Positions 16,182 through 25,470 of a DNA stretch of 38,606 nucleotides are shown here, one piece after another. Origin of the DNA: Planctomycetota bacterium (GTDB lineage Bacteria > Planctomycetota > Planctomycetia > Pirellulales > Pirellulaceae). Location: NCBI GenBank assembly GCA_024276655.1, contig JAJRWU010000079.1:1-38606 (forward strand), read 5' to 3'. The notes under the pieces were generated by a model. The model did not search any database, was not told where the DNA came from, and was given only the letters and a program-made list of their open reading frames with translations. The position numbers were made by a program, and so were the translations under genes. How positions within the stretch are numbered: the first letter of the stretch is position 1; each line of letters starts with the position of its first letter.

Positions 16182-17192
16182 TCAAGCGGCGTTTTCTTCA
16201 CACTTGCTGAAGATCATTCTTCCGGCGCTGGTCTGGAGTACGCTCGTAACGCTCACCTTGACCGCGTTATTAATGTGATCGCGGCCGCCTTCAACCACGA
16301 CCATCGTGCCGTCTTCGAGGTAACCCACGCCTTGCCCGTCTTCCTCGCCCCGCTTCACAATGCGGACTTCAAACTCCTCGCCCGGCAAGAAGAGGGGCTT
16401 CAGCGCATTGGCGATATCGTTGAGGTTGATCACGGGAACATTATGAATGCTGGCGACCTTATTCAGGTTGTAGTCGCCGGTGATCAACTTTCCCTCCAGG
16501 CGTTTGGCCAAAATCACGAGCTTCATGTCGACCGGCTGCCCGGCCATTTCCGGCAGCGTGCGATCATAAATTTTTAGGTCGACATTCCGATTGCTGCGCA
16601 GCCGATTGAGGACATCCAACCCGCGACGTCCCCGCGAGCGGCGCAGGCGGTCGCTGCTGTCGGCGATATTTTGCAACTCATTGAGCACAAAACGCGGCAT
16701 GATGAGTTGGTTGTCGAGGATATTGGTTTCGATCACATCGGCAATGCGGCCATCGATCACGACGCTGGTGTCGAGCACGTAGGGTTTGAGCCCCTTGACT
16801 TCTCGGGCAAACTCAACGTAGGGAATAATGAAGCGAAAGTCGTCCTTGGTTTGCATTAGAAAGCTAATGCATATATAACACAGGGTAATTCCAGATACTA
16901 GAACCACCGCTTCAAAGTCGACGCCTTTCCGCTCGGCAAGCAACGGGGTGAGCGCGGCGCGCACCACAAATGTCAACACCAAGCCGATGACGATGCCGAA
17001 GTAAACGCAAGAAATGGTGTCGATGCGTTTGCGTTTGATGACGATATCCAGAATCACGCTGGAAATCGCGATTGCCATCACGCCGATAAAAACACCCCAA
17101 GGCGAGCCTTGGAAGTCTTTCTCGTTGATGAGCGAGACGCCTAGTCCTGCAGCGGCGATCAGGAAGATCGCTCGTAGAATCCATAACGCCAT
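16182..17192 (-). CDS. PIN-TRAM membrane protein (YacL-like)
   Basis: This 336-aa protein has four hydrophobic N-terminal segments (about 1-115; ALWILRAIFLIAAAGLGV, GVFIGVMAIAISSVILDIVI, and two more). A PIN nuclease domain follows (about 137-265) with the expected acidic residues: YVLDTSVVIDGRI, FVLNELQNIAD, VDMKLVILAKR and LITGDYNLNKVA. The C-terminal TRAM domain (about 275-330; GEEFEVRIVKRGEEDGQGVGYLEDGTMVVVEGG) is a likely RNA-binding module. The layout is that of the YacL/PilT-like family found across bacteria, whose biological target is not established. No clear ribosome-binding site was seen before the ATG. Confidence 0.9.
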   Translation of the reverse strand: MALWILRAIFLIAAAGLGVSLINEKDFQGSPWGVFIGVMAIAISSVILDIVIKRKRIDTISCVYFGIVIGLVLTFVVRAALTPLLAERKGVDFEAVVLVSGITLCYICISFLMQTKDDFRFIIPYVEFAREVKGLKPYVLDTSVVIDGRIADVIETNILDNQLIMPRFVLNELQNIADSSDRLRRSRGRRGLDVLNRLRSNRNVDLKIYDRTLPEMAGQPVDMKLVILAKRLEGKLITGDYNLNKVASIHNVPVINLNDIANALKPLFLPGEEFEVRIVKRGEEDGQGVGYLEDGTMVVVEGGRDHINNAVKVSVTSVLQTSAGRMIFSKCEENAA

Positions 17193-17539
17193 GTGTATTG
17201 TTAGTGGTGGCGAGGGCCACCAGCCTCCCGTCGAAAACGCCTTCTGGCGGAGGTCCGCCGTCAGTTACCGCGCGGCATTGTATCACGGCGATACTAATCA
17301 GCCATCCCAAGCCGTGCAATCTACCTTCATTCAAGCAATGTTTGCAAGAATTACAGGCGATATTCGTGCTGGCGGTCAGTGATTTACCCCGAACGCGGGG
17401 TGTTGTTCGACGAATCTGCGCTGGGAGAGGAAAAACCCGGCAGGCGAATAACCGAGAAAACCGAGCAGGCGAAAACCAGAGTTTTATGGTATAGCAGTGC
17501 AGAAGCAACGTCAGACCGCGCGTAGGCTCTGGCGCCGGG

Positions 17540-17664
17540 CTGTTGTTTATACACAACAGCGCCGAGACAACGTTCAATGGCCTTCCAAGGCCGTTGGTCT
17601 GTTCCCGGCATGCCCGTTTCGACGGCCCTGGAAGGCCATCGTACAACTTGTGTATAAACAACAG
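17540..17664. repeat. REPIN-like nested palindrome, copy 2
   Basis: The outer arms are a perfect 17-bp inverted repeat (ctgttgtttatacacaa at 17540-17556 and its complement at 17648-17664). Inside are the same inverted cores as at 226-346: atggccttccaaggccgt (about 17577-17594) and gacggccctggaaggccatc (17621-17640), again about 44 bases apart. It lies between the divergent PIN-TRAM and TerC genes. The rest of 17193-17758 shows no gene. Confidence 0.8.
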
Positions 17665-17758
17665 AGGGCGTCGGCGGCGGTTCATGGCGCCTCCATTTCC
17701 TTTGGGCGTAAAAGGAATTGGGGTTTGACTGTTCCCAAGTAGATCGGACGAAGCGTTT

Positions 17759-18523
17759 ATGCAATTGCTCATCTCGGATTGGCTCATTCCACTGCTCGCC
17801 TTGACGGCGATGGAAATCGTGCTGGGTATCGACAACATCGTATTCATCGCGATTTTGACCGACCGTCTTCCGCAAGAAGAGCAAAAAAAGGCGCGCCGCC
17901 TGGGGCTTGGCTTGGCTCTGGGCGTGCGGATTCTGCTCTTGCTCTCGCTGAGTTGGATCATGAGCATGACCGAACCGCTCTTTCATTTGTCGTCCTCCGC
18001 CGCGCTCGCTGAATGGCTCGGAGAGGAGATGAACGAGATTTCGGTGAAAGACCTGATCATGCTCGTTGGCGGTCTTTTTTTGCTTTGGAAAAGTGTCCAC
18101 GAGATTCACCAAAAAGTCGTCGGTGAAGAGGAATTGCAACAAAGCGGGCGAAGCGTCAGTTTTTCCGGCGTGCTCTTGCAAATCGCGATGCTCGACGTGA
18201 TTTTTTCGCTGGACTCCGTCATCACGGCGGTCGGCATGGCGCAACGTTTGGAAGTGATGATCATCGCCGTGATTCTGGCTGTCGTCGTGATGCTCGTTTT
18301 TTCAGAAACGGTGAGCCATTTCGTGGCCGCCCATCCCACGCTCAAGATACTGGCGCTGAGTTTTCTGATTTTGATCGGCGTGACGTTATTGGCCGAGGGT
18401 TCGGGCGCTACGCTGAACAAGGGCTATATCTATTTTGCCATGGCGTTCAGTCTGGCCGTCGAGATGCTGAATATAGTCAGTTCCCGCAGGCGCGCCGCGT
18501 CGGTCGCGCAATCGGAAGGATAG
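17759..18523 (+). CDS. TerC family integral membrane protein
   Basis: This 254-aa inner-membrane protein has about seven hydrophobic helices. The TerC hallmark acidic motifs are present: MEIVLGIDNIVFIAIL in helix 1 and LDVIFSLDSVITAVGMA in the middle. Family members act in metal (notably manganese) homeostasis or export and in tellurite resistance. The specific substrate cannot be read from the sequence. The C-terminus is short and basic (SSRRRAASVAQSEG). No yybP-ykoY-type riboswitch could be recognised upstream. A terminator follows directly. Confidence 0.9.
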   Translation: MQLLISDWLIPLLALTAMEIVLGIDNIVFIAILTDRLPQEEQKKARRLGLGLALGVRILLLLSLSWIMSMTEPLFHLSSSAALAEWLGEEMNEISVKDLIMLVGGLFLLWKSVHEIHQKVVGEEELQQSGRSVSFSGVLLQIAMLDVIFSLDSVITAVGMAQRLEVMIIAVILAVVVMLVFSETVSHFVAAHPTLKILALSFLILIGVTLLAEGSGATLNKGYIYFAMAFSLAVEMLNIVSSRRRAASVAQSEG

Positions 18524-18530
18524 TGGCCGT

Positions 18531-18570
18531 TTCCCCTCATTTTCTGCCAGAAAATAGGGGGTTTTATCTT
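18531..18570 (+). terminator. Terminator after the TerC gene
   Basis: CCCCTcATTTTCTG (18533-18546) pairs with CAGAAAATaGGGG (18548-18560), followed by GTTTTATCTTT. It lies within 10 bases of the TerC stop codon. Confidence 0.75.
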
Positions 18571-18683
18571 TCAGGGGGTACCATTTGCCTCACCTGGATG
18601 TAAGAATAGTCTGGTCCGCCGAGTTGGTAAATTTTCGTTTTCTTTTTCGGCCATAGCGAGCTGCGTTCTCAGAGGGCTTCTCC

Positions 18684-19307
18684 ATGCGATTTTTTTCCTA
18701 TTTTTTGGCGTTCACTTTGCTTGCCTCCGCGGCGACCTCCTATGGGCAGGTTGTCTACAATACCGCCTCGACCGTTGGTGAAAGTCATGCTCGCGGCATG
18801 GCCGACATGGTTCGGTCGGCGGGGTCGGCTAATTTATTGAATTCGGAAGCCGCCATCAATTATGAAGCGGCCCGCGCGGCGAATTTTGAGAATCGCTTGC
18901 TGTACACCAATTCGTACTTTGAAAACAAGCGAATGAACAAGGAATACCGCGCCGCGGCGCGGCGACCGCCTGCGACGCAGGAGCAGCTCTTTCGCTATTC
19001 GCAGGAGCGAATGCCCAAACGACTCGCGCCCAGCGAACTTGATCCTTTCACCGGCTCCATCGCCTGGCCGTTGTTGCTCGAACAAGACGAATACGCCGAG
19101 GCGCGTCGGCGGCTGGAAGAATCGTTTGTAACGCGTGTGGAGAGTCAGGGAGCCGACCTCGATGCGTACATGAAAATACGCAAAACAGTCGATCAAACAC
19201 TGGCCTATATGAAATCCAAAATCAAGGATTACCCGCCGGATGTCTACATGGTTGCCAAACGTTTTCTGGTCAGTCTGAAGAATGAAGCCAGGATGCCCGT
19301 TCAATAG
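18684..19307 (+). CDS. Secreted protein of unknown function
   Basis: This 207-aa protein has a signal peptide (MRFFSYFLAFTLLASAATSY) and a helical, Ala/Arg/Glu-rich mature part. Segments include ARGMADMVRSAGSANLLNSEAA, NYFENKRMNKEYRAA, a LDPFTGSIAWPLLLEQDEYAE segment and YMKIRKTVDQTLAYMKSKI. No enzymatic motif is visible. GAGGG eight bases before the ATG supports the start. It is followed by the secreted HEAT-repeat gene 81 bases on, in the same direction. It resembles secreted planctomycete proteins without assigned function; this is recalled, not searched. Confidence 0.75.
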   Translation: MRFFSYFLAFTLLASAATSYGQVVYNTASTVGESHARGMADMVRSAGSANLLNSEAAINYEAARAANFENRLLYTNSYFENKRMNKEYRAAARRPPATQEQLFRYSQERMPKRLAPSELDPFTGSIAWPLLLEQDEYAEARRRLEESFVTRVESQGADLDAYMKIRKTVDQTLAYMKSKIKDYPPDVYMVAKRFLVSLKNEARMPVQ

Positions 19308-19388
19308 GCAAAACCACACAGAGTCAATGATTGACAACAACTTTTAAGAACGTCGAAATCAAATACAAGAGAAATTGAGGGTTTGGTC

Positions 19389-21173
19389 ATGGTTGCTAAG
19401 ATCGGCGCCCTGTCTTTATTATTCACGCTTTTTTTCGTCTCTCTGGCTGTTGCCGCCGAAGACGATCCCGCTGCAAGCCCCAAGGCGGCGCGGAAAAGTG
19501 TTGCTGAACTTGTGCAGCAACTCAAGGATGGCCCTGATCGAGCGGCCGCCGCAGACGCCCTAGGGCGCCTGAAAGAAGAAGCCAACGACGCCTCCAGCGC
19601 ATTGGCTGCCGCGCTGCAAGCCGAAGACATCGAACTTCGCTGGAAAGCGGCGCGCTCGTTGGCCTCCATTCGCCCACAAGATCAGGCAACCGTTCAGTTG
19701 TTAACCGCCGCGTTGCAAGATCCGAATGCGAAAGTCCGGGCGTACGTGGTGCTGGCGTTGGGCAACATTGGCCCGGCCGCGATATCAGCGGCGCCGGTGT
19801 TGGTGAAAGTGATCACCGACAAAGACCCGGCGGTCCGCCGGGCGGTGATCAATGCGTTGCGGAAAATCGACAAGGACCGATCGGAAGTTCACCCTCTGTT
19901 GATCGAAGTTTTTCAAAAGGGCGAACCGGCGGCGGTCTTGGCGGCGTTGCGCACTCTGGCCGAAGGCGGCTCGGAGGTTGTGCCGAATTTGGTCGAAGCC
20001 TTGAACGAAGAAGACTCCTGCTATTGGGCTTGCTTGGCGTTAGCCGAGATTGGTCCCGAAGCAAAAGACGCCGTCGGTCCTTTGTTGGAGTCGCTCAAAC
20101 GTCATGGGGAGCCTGAAGTCAGGATGCAAACCCTGGTCACGCTGGGTGAAATCGGAGTGAAGTCGGAGGCTTCCTCAGCGGCGATTAGCGCCATCCTAGA
20201 TGGCGACCAACCCGCGGGCGTGAAGTATGCGGCCGCCTTTGCTTTGTCGAAGATCGGCATCGGCGATACCGCGAAAGCTTCTCTGGAGCGAGCCTCCAAA
20301 AGCGACGACGAACTCTTGCAACTGATCAGTGCTTGGGCGCTGGTCAAGCTGGAGCCTGAAAACAAGGCCGCCGTGAAACGATCGGTCGAGTTTATAGTGC
20401 GCGGTTTAAAATCAAAAAACGAGCACCATCGATCGATTGCCGCCAGAGCGCTGGCCGAGAGCGACGTTCCCTCTGAGGTATCTGCTCCGATTGTCGAGGC
20501 GGCGTTGGCAGATGCCTCGCCGGAAACGGTATCGTTGGCGATCGACGCATTAGTCGCGCAGGGAGCGAAGGCCGTCCCGAGGCTGTCCCGAGGCCTGCAA
20601 AATGAAACGCTGCGGGGCTACGCCGTGGACGCCTTGCGCCGCTTGGGGCCGGAAGCCGCCGGCGCCGTTTCTCAGTTGGCCGTAGCATTGTCGGCCGAGG
20701 GCGAAGACGCCGCCGACTTTCGCCGAGAGGTGTTGTTTGCCTTGGCCGCGATCGGAGAAAAATCGGCCCCCGCCGTCGACGCCATCACCAAAGCAATCGA
20801 CGACGACGCCAAAGAGGTTCGTTACGCGGCTTGTTATGCCTTGGGGAAAATCGGCCCCGAAGCAAAACCGGCGCTGCAACGCCTTCTCAAAGCGGCTCGC
20901 AGCGACGACGCCTTCCTGAAATTCGCCAGCGTCTGGGCGATCGTAAAGATCGTCCCCAGAAACCAACGCATCAACCGCGTGGCGGCCACCGTGCTGAGCA
21001 AGGCGTTGGCGAAGGCGGAGTCTGATCGCATGAAAATCGAAATCGCAGACACCCTCTCCGGTATGGGAGAAGCGGCCTCCGTGGCGATTCCCGCACTAGA
21101 AGCCGAGCTTCAAAGCGATAATCCTCAGGTTCGCGAGGCCGTTAAAAACGCCTTGGAAAAGCTGCGAGGCTGA
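19389..21173 (+). CDS. Secreted HEAT-repeat protein
   Basis: This 594-aa protein begins with a signal peptide (MVAKIGALSLLFTLFFVSLA) and consists of about a dozen HEAT-type repeats, each near 35-40 residues. Recurring forms are VRAYVVLALGNIGP, VRRAVINALRKI, VRMQTLVTLGEIG and VRYAACYALGKIGPEA. Such alpha-solenoids mediate protein-protein contacts, here outside the cytoplasm. There is no catalytic domain. GAGGG seven bases upstream favours the ATG at 19389 over a TTG at 19383. acpS follows 34 bases after the stop. Confidence 0.85.
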   Translation: MVAKIGALSLLFTLFFVSLAVAAEDDPAASPKAARKSVAELVQQLKDGPDRAAAADALGRLKEEANDASSALAAALQAEDIELRWKAARSLASIRPQDQATVQLLTAALQDPNAKVRAYVVLALGNIGPAAISAAPVLVKVITDKDPAVRRAVINALRKIDKDRSEVHPLLIEVFQKGEPAAVLAALRTLAEGGSEVVPNLVEALNEEDSCYWACLALAEIGPEAKDAVGPLLESLKRHGEPEVRMQTLVTLGEIGVKSEASSAAISAILDGDQPAGVKYAAAFALSKIGIGDTAKASLERASKSDDELLQLISAWALVKLEPENKAAVKRSVEFIVRGLKSKNEHHRSIAARALAESDVPSEVSAPIVEAALADASPETVSLAIDALVAQGAKAVPRLSRGLQNETLRGYAVDALRRLGPEAAGAVSQLAVALSAEGEDAADFRREVLFALAAIGEKSAPAVDAITKAIDDDAKEVRYAACYALGKIGPEAKPALQRLLKAARSDDAFLKFASVWAIVKIVPRNQRINRVAATVLSKALAKAESDRMKIEIADTLSGMGEAASVAIPALEAELQSDNPQVREAVKNALEKLRG

Positions 21174-21207
21174 TCCCTATTCCACGCAGAGGGAATGCTT
21201 GGGCGTT

Positions 21208-21597
21208 ATGAATGTGCTTGGCATGGGGTCCGATATCGTCGAGTGTTTGCGGATTGCTCAGATGATCGATCGGCACGGTGATATATTCATTAACCGTGTG
21301 TATACGCCTCACGAAATCGGGTATTGCCAAGCCCGCAAGGCGGCTACGCAGCATTACGCGGGACGTTGGGCGGCGAAAGAGGCTGTTCTCAAGGCGCTGG
21401 GCGTGGGCTGGTCGCGGGGAATTGTCTGGACCGACATCGAGGTTCGCCCCGACGCTGGCGGGCAATCTTGCGTCGCCCTGGGGGGGCTTGCTCGCGAGGC
21501 GTGTGAGGAGTTGGGCGTCAGTCAACTCATTCTCAGTATCGCGCATTGCCGCCATTACGCCACCGCTCATGTGATCGCGTTGGGGGCCAACGATTGA
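21208..21597 (+). CDS. acpS: Holo-[acyl-carrier-protein] synthase AcpS
   Basis: AcpS transfers 4'-phosphopantetheine from coenzyme A to the serine of acyl carrier protein, activating fatty-acid synthesis. The family signatures are all visible in about 129 aa: GMGSDIVECLRI, RVYTPHEIGYC, the RWAAKEAVLKALG motif with its catalytic/metal Glu and Lys, and the closing ILSIAHCRHYATAHVI. Translation could instead start at TTG 21199, which has GAGGGA four bases upstream and adds three residues. The ATG was chosen because MNVLGMGSDIVE matches the usual family N-terminus. Confidence 0.93.
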   Translation: MNVLGMGSDIVECLRIAQMIDRHGDIFINRVYTPHEIGYCQARKAATQHYAGRWAAKEAVLKALGVGWSRGIVWTDIEVRPDAGGQSCVALGGLAREACEELGVSQLILSIAHCRHYATAHVIALGAND

Positions 21598-21677
21598 CGC
21601 GGGTTTGAGAAAATCGTTGGGCTGTTTTTTCTTTGCCGGGGCCGATGCGAGTTTCTCTTGTGCTGAAGGGTTTTGCC

Positions 21678-22595
21678 ATGAAATTACCTGATGCCGATGG
21701 CGCCTCCGGCGGATACGCCCGCTGGCGTATCGATCGTTGTTTCTTCAATCGCTTTTTGATTGCGCTGATGGTGGTCGGATTGCTGCTGGTTGCATTTTCC
21801 AGCGACGCCGAAGCCGCAAAAAAACGCAAACGCGGCGGCAGCCGAAACCGCCGAGCCGCCGCCACGGCCAAAGCTCGAAAACAACAGGCGGTCAGAAACA
21901 TACAGCGGCAGGTCGCGGCGGCGCGGCAGGTGCTGGTTGCGGCGGAATCGCAGGGCGGAATGTCGCGGAGCAAGGTGAATCAGGCGATATCGAAACTCTC
22001 CAAAATCCACAACGATATTGAGAACGCCCACCATGACTTGCAGGAAGCGGCCAAAACTTTGCACGAGGTTGAAGCGGAAATTCGGAGTGAGCAAAAACCA
22101 GACTCCGATCTGTCGCGGGCCAATGCGGCCATGGCGAAAGCCAAAGACGGCGTGAATCTCGCCATCCACCGCGTTCTTCGTCTGCCGGAAGATCGTGGAA
22201 CTTCGGTCGGTGACGAGCGACTCAAAGATCTGGCGAAACTGTCGCCTGAGCAACGGAAGACTCTGGAGAGCGATTCGAGTTACGCGGTTGCACGCGGCAT
22301 CATGAAAGCCGCGGGGCGCGAGGCTGAACAAATTCGGCGGAAATTGTTTCGGTCCGACCCTGAATGGGTTGCCGCCCGCCGAGATGTCGTCGATGCGGAA
22401 ATGAGATCTCGCGCGGGGAGTCAGCAAGCCCGAACGACCGGTTTGGGGTCGCTGGGTGATCGGCAAGATTTACGCAAGGCGAAGAATGTTGCCGCCGCCG
22501 CCCGCACCGTCATCGCGCGAGGTGAAATTCGCATACGTCAATTGGGTGGGAAAAAAAGACCTTCGCCAAGCAGCAAAAAAACCAAACGAAAATAA
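21678..22595 (+). CDS. Basic coiled-coil protein with one membrane segment
   Basis: This 305-aa protein is of no family I recognise. A short N-terminal region with RWRIDRCFFNRF precedes a hydrophobic segment (FLIALMVVGLLLVAFSSDAEA, about 26-47) that could be a signal anchor or signal peptide. The rest is strongly basic and helical (KKRKRGGSRNRR; KARKQQAVRNIQRQVAAARQ; SKLSKIHNDIENAHHDLQEA), with coiled-coil character, and ends in a Lys/Ser tail (KKRPSPSSKKTKRK). GAAGGG seven bases before the ATG at 21678 supports this start; upstream extension to 21633 has none. Confidence 0.7.
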   Translation: MKLPDADGASGGYARWRIDRCFFNRFLIALMVVGLLLVAFSSDAEAAKKRKRGGSRNRRAAATAKARKQQAVRNIQRQVAAARQVLVAAESQGGMSRSKVNQAISKLSKIHNDIENAHHDLQEAAKTLHEVEAEIRSEQKPDSDLSRANAAMAKAKDGVNLAIHRVLRLPEDRGTSVGDERLKDLAKLSPEQRKTLESDSSYAVARGIMKAAGREAEQIRRKLFRSDPEWVAARRDVVDAEMRSRAGSQQARTTGLGSLGDRQDLRKAKNVAAAARTVIARGEIRIRQLGGKKRPSPSSKKTKRK

Positions 22596-22786
22596 CGGAA
22601 CGCGGGTAGGGAACTCGCACCGAATCGATTTGTGAAAATTGCCCGCGACTCCCAAACAGCCCAGCGAAACAGTGAATTGGAAACGGTGAATTGGAAACGG
22701 GGCGGTCGGAGCGATGCGTCTGGAGGTGAGCCACGGCGGACAAAAAACGACGAAGCCCAATATTCCCGCAGACCCCATAGAAACGC

Positions 22787-24883
22787 ATGGACCACACCGG
22801 CGCATCGCACCACGGGCGGGAAAACCTTTTCACGCCGCTTCAATACCTTAAGGGCGTGGGCTCGCAGCGCGCGGAATTATTCGCCAAGCTGGGCTTGAAT
22901 ACCGTGGCTGATGTTCTGTTTCATTTTCCTCGCGGCTATCAAGACCTGAGCCAGGCAAGGCTGATTTCCGAACTCAAAGACGGCCAAGCCACGACCGTGC
23001 AAGGCGTGATCGAAGAATGGGAGTTGCGACAAAGCGCGTCGGGAAAATCAGTGTTGGGCCTGCTCATCCGGCAAGACGAAAACTACCTCCGCGCCCTTTG
23101 GTTTAACAACCCGCATCTGCAGGCCAGATTCGTGCGCGGCCAAACCGTGCTGCTTTCCGGCGAACCACGTTTCAATGGCGGACGTTGGGAAATGAAGCAG
23201 CCGCGTTTCCAAGCCATCGACTCCGCGGAGCCCGACCTCAAAGACCGTATTCTGCCGATTTATCCGCTCACCAAGGGACTCCAGCAGCACCATGTCGCGA
23301 CGGCGGTAAAACACGCGCTCGCCAAATACATGAGCGCCATCGACGAAGTGTTCCCGGAAGAACTTCTTGATCGCTGGACGCTCTGGCCGATTCACGCCGC
23401 GCTGCCCCAATTACATAATCCCCAAGACCAGGAATCGTTGGAAGCGGCGCGTTATCGGTTTGTCTTCCAGGAATTGCTGGTGCTGCAACTGGCCTTGGCG
23501 CTGCGTAAGCAACAAGAAGAGGCTGAGGTTGTGGCGTCGGCCATGCCGGCGTGTCAAAAAATCGACGCCCGCATTCGCCGTCTGTTCCCGTTCACGTTGG
23601 GCGAAAGCCAGAACCAGGTGATCCAGGAAATTTCCGCCGACATGGCCTCCACCCGGCCGATGCACCGGCTGCTTCAGGGCGATGTTGGCGCGGGCAAGAC
23701 GGTCGTCGCGATGTACGCCATGTTACTGGCCGCGGCGCATGGCCAACAAGCGGCGCTCATGGCGCCAACTGAAGTGCTCGCCCGACAACACTTCGCCTTT
23801 TTTCAGAAGACGCTGGCCAACGCCCGCGTGCGTTTGGCCTTTCTTTCGGGAGCACTCTCGACGGCGGAGAGGAAGACGTTGAAAAGCGAACTCGCATCCG
23901 GCGCGATCGATCTTTTGATCGGCACGCAAGCCATGCTGCAAGACGCCGCCGACTTCGCCGCGCTGGGGTTGGTCGTGATCGACGAACAGCAAAAGTTCGG
24001 CGTCGAACAACGGGCCGTGCTGAAAAATCGAAAATGCTCGCCGCATTATCTTGTCATGACCGCCACGCCCATTCCCCGCTCGTTGGCCCTGACCTTCTTC
24101 GGCGATCTTGACATCTCCACCTTGCGGGAGTCGCCGGCCCAGAGAGCCGCCGTGCATACGTATGTGGGCGAGCCCTCGCAGACCGCCAAATGGTGGGAGT
24201 TCTTTCGCAAGAAGCTCAACGCCGGGCGGCAAGGTTTTGTCGTAGCGCCGCACGTAAACGAAGGCGACGAAGAAAAAATGTTGAGCGTGGAGCAGCTTTT
24301 CGAATCGCTCACCAACGGCGAACTGGCCGATTTTCGCGTCGACCTCATTCATGGCCGCCAAACCTCCGCCGAAAAACACGCCGCCATGGACGACTTTCGC
24401 GCCGGCCGAACACAAGTGCTCGTGGCCACGTCGTTGATCGAAGTCGGGATGGATATTTCCAACGCCGCGCTGATGACCATTTTCGGCGCCGAGCATTTTG
24501 GCCTGGCCCAACTGCATCAATTGCGGGGACGCGTCGGACGCGGCCGCCACACCGGTTATGTCTGCGTATTCGCGGAGTCAAACGCACCCGCGGCAATGCA
24601 ACGTCTTCAAGATTTCGCCCACACAAGCGATGGATTTGAGTTGGCCGAATTAGACTTAAAACTTCGCGGCCCCGGCGACCTGCTGGGCCAACGTCAACAC
24701 GGAATGCCGCCGTTGAAAATCGCCGACCTGACGCGAGACGTCGCCATTGCGGCCCGCGCGCGAGCCGCCGCTGGCGAACTCACCGAAGAAGACCCGCAGC
24801 TCTCACTGCCCGAACACGCCAAACTCCGCCGGATGGTCATGGCCCGTTACGGACGCGTGCTCAATCTGGGCGGCGTGGGTTGA
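22787..24883 (+). CDS. recG: ATP-dependent DNA helicase RecG
   Basis: RecG remodels stalled replication forks and branch-migrates Holliday junctions. The 698-aa length is typical. The N-terminal wedge region starts with PLQYLKGVGSQRAELFAKLG and VLFHFPRGYQDLS. Helicase motifs follow in order: Walker A LLQGDVGAGKTVV (about 296-307), motif II DEQQ (399-402; DEQH in E. coli), TATPIPRSLALT, VATSLIEVGMDISNA and HQLRGRVGRGRHTGYVC. The C-terminus has the family's FELAELDLKLRGPGDLLGQRQHG. The His-to-Gln change in motif II is mild and the helicase should be active. The ribosome-binding site is weak. A 14-bp tandem duplication (gtgaattggaaacg, 22672-22699) lies upstream. Confidence 0.95.
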   Translation: MDHTGASHHGRENLFTPLQYLKGVGSQRAELFAKLGLNTVADVLFHFPRGYQDLSQARLISELKDGQATTVQGVIEEWELRQSASGKSVLGLLIRQDENYLRALWFNNPHLQARFVRGQTVLLSGEPRFNGGRWEMKQPRFQAIDSAEPDLKDRILPIYPLTKGLQQHHVATAVKHALAKYMSAIDEVFPEELLDRWTLWPIHAALPQLHNPQDQESLEAARYRFVFQELLVLQLALALRKQQEEAEVVASAMPACQKIDARIRRLFPFTLGESQNQVIQEISADMASTRPMHRLLQGDVGAGKTVVAMYAMLLAAAHGQQAALMAPTEVLARQHFAFFQKTLANARVRLAFLSGALSTAERKTLKSELASGAIDLLIGTQAMLQDAADFAALGLVVIDEQQKFGVEQRAVLKNRKCSPHYLVMTATPIPRSLALTFFGDLDISTLRESPAQRAAVHTYVGEPSQTAKWWEFFRKKLNAGRQGFVVAPHVNEGDEEKMLSVEQLFESLTNGELADFRVDLIHGRQTSAEKHAAMDDFRAGRTQVLVATSLIEVGMDISNAALMTIFGAEHFGLAQLHQLRGRVGRGRHTGYVCVFAESNAPAAMQRLQDFAHTSDGFELAELDLKLRGPGDLLGQRQHGMPPLKIADLTRDVAIAARARAAAGELTEEDPQLSLPEHAKLRRMVMARYGRVLNLGGVG

Positions 24884-24940
24884 AAGAATTCCTGCTGATC
24901 GCCTAATTCGATCGTTGCTAGTGCTGATCGCCGGAGTTCT

Positions 24941-24998
24941 CACCAAGCCGGAGGCTTGGCAGCCATTAGCCGATGGTCGAGCGCAGCGACACCACTGG
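24941..24998. repeat. Small hairpin and dispersed repeat after recG
   Basis: CCAAGCC-GGA-GGCTTGG (about 24943-24959) is a compact hairpin. Directly after it, 24973-24998 (atggtcgagcgcagcgacac...) has an inverted, near-identical partner at 26234-26260. The pair flanks the two small unknown genes at 25471-26077. Confidence 0.6.
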
Positions 24999-25024
24999 TT
25001 TGCTGATCAAACAACAGGAAAATT

Positions 25025-25131
25025 CACCACGGAGAGCACCGAGACCACCGAGATAAGGAGCCCTGAACTTCATGAACTGAAGGCATCGCCCGAATCATGA
25101 AGCTCTGTGGTCTCGGTGCTCTCTGTGGTTT
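25025..25131. repeat. Long hairpin with 27-base arms
   Basis: The left arm accacggagagcaccgagac... (from about 25026) and the right arm (about 25104-25130) are inverted copies over about 27 bases with only a few mismatches. A loop of roughly 50 bases contains CTTCATGAA and CATGAAG. It could terminate recG transcription, but it lacks a terminal T-run and looks more like a dispersed intergenic repeat. No gene was seen elsewhere in 24884-25470. Confidence 0.7.
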
Positions 25132-25470
25132 ATTCATTGCACTATTTGGCCGAGCGGTGAGAACTTGTCGGCGCGTTTGACGCAAGAGCATCGCCGATAA
25201 ACTTTGCTGAAAAAACGAGTTTTTACGAACTTGCTCTATATAGTACATAAAATACACATTAAGTAGATTGCATCACTTCCCATTAAGGAGGCGATAGCGC
25301 GCATTCGGTGAAATCTCCGTGTCGATTCAATCGTTCGCCGTTCGCCGCCTCGGTTGACTGTCGTTGTCCATTACGTTAATGTCTTGGATGTGCTAGTTGT
25401 ACGTACGCCTTCCTGACGGATCGCGGATTATTCAGTTAAGCCTCTCTAACGGGAGGAGAAAGAAATCGAG

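Noticed and set aside
17665-17758. Manganese (yybP-ykoY) riboswitch before the TerC gene
   Set aside because: The short leader shows no recognisable conserved loops; no support from the sequence.
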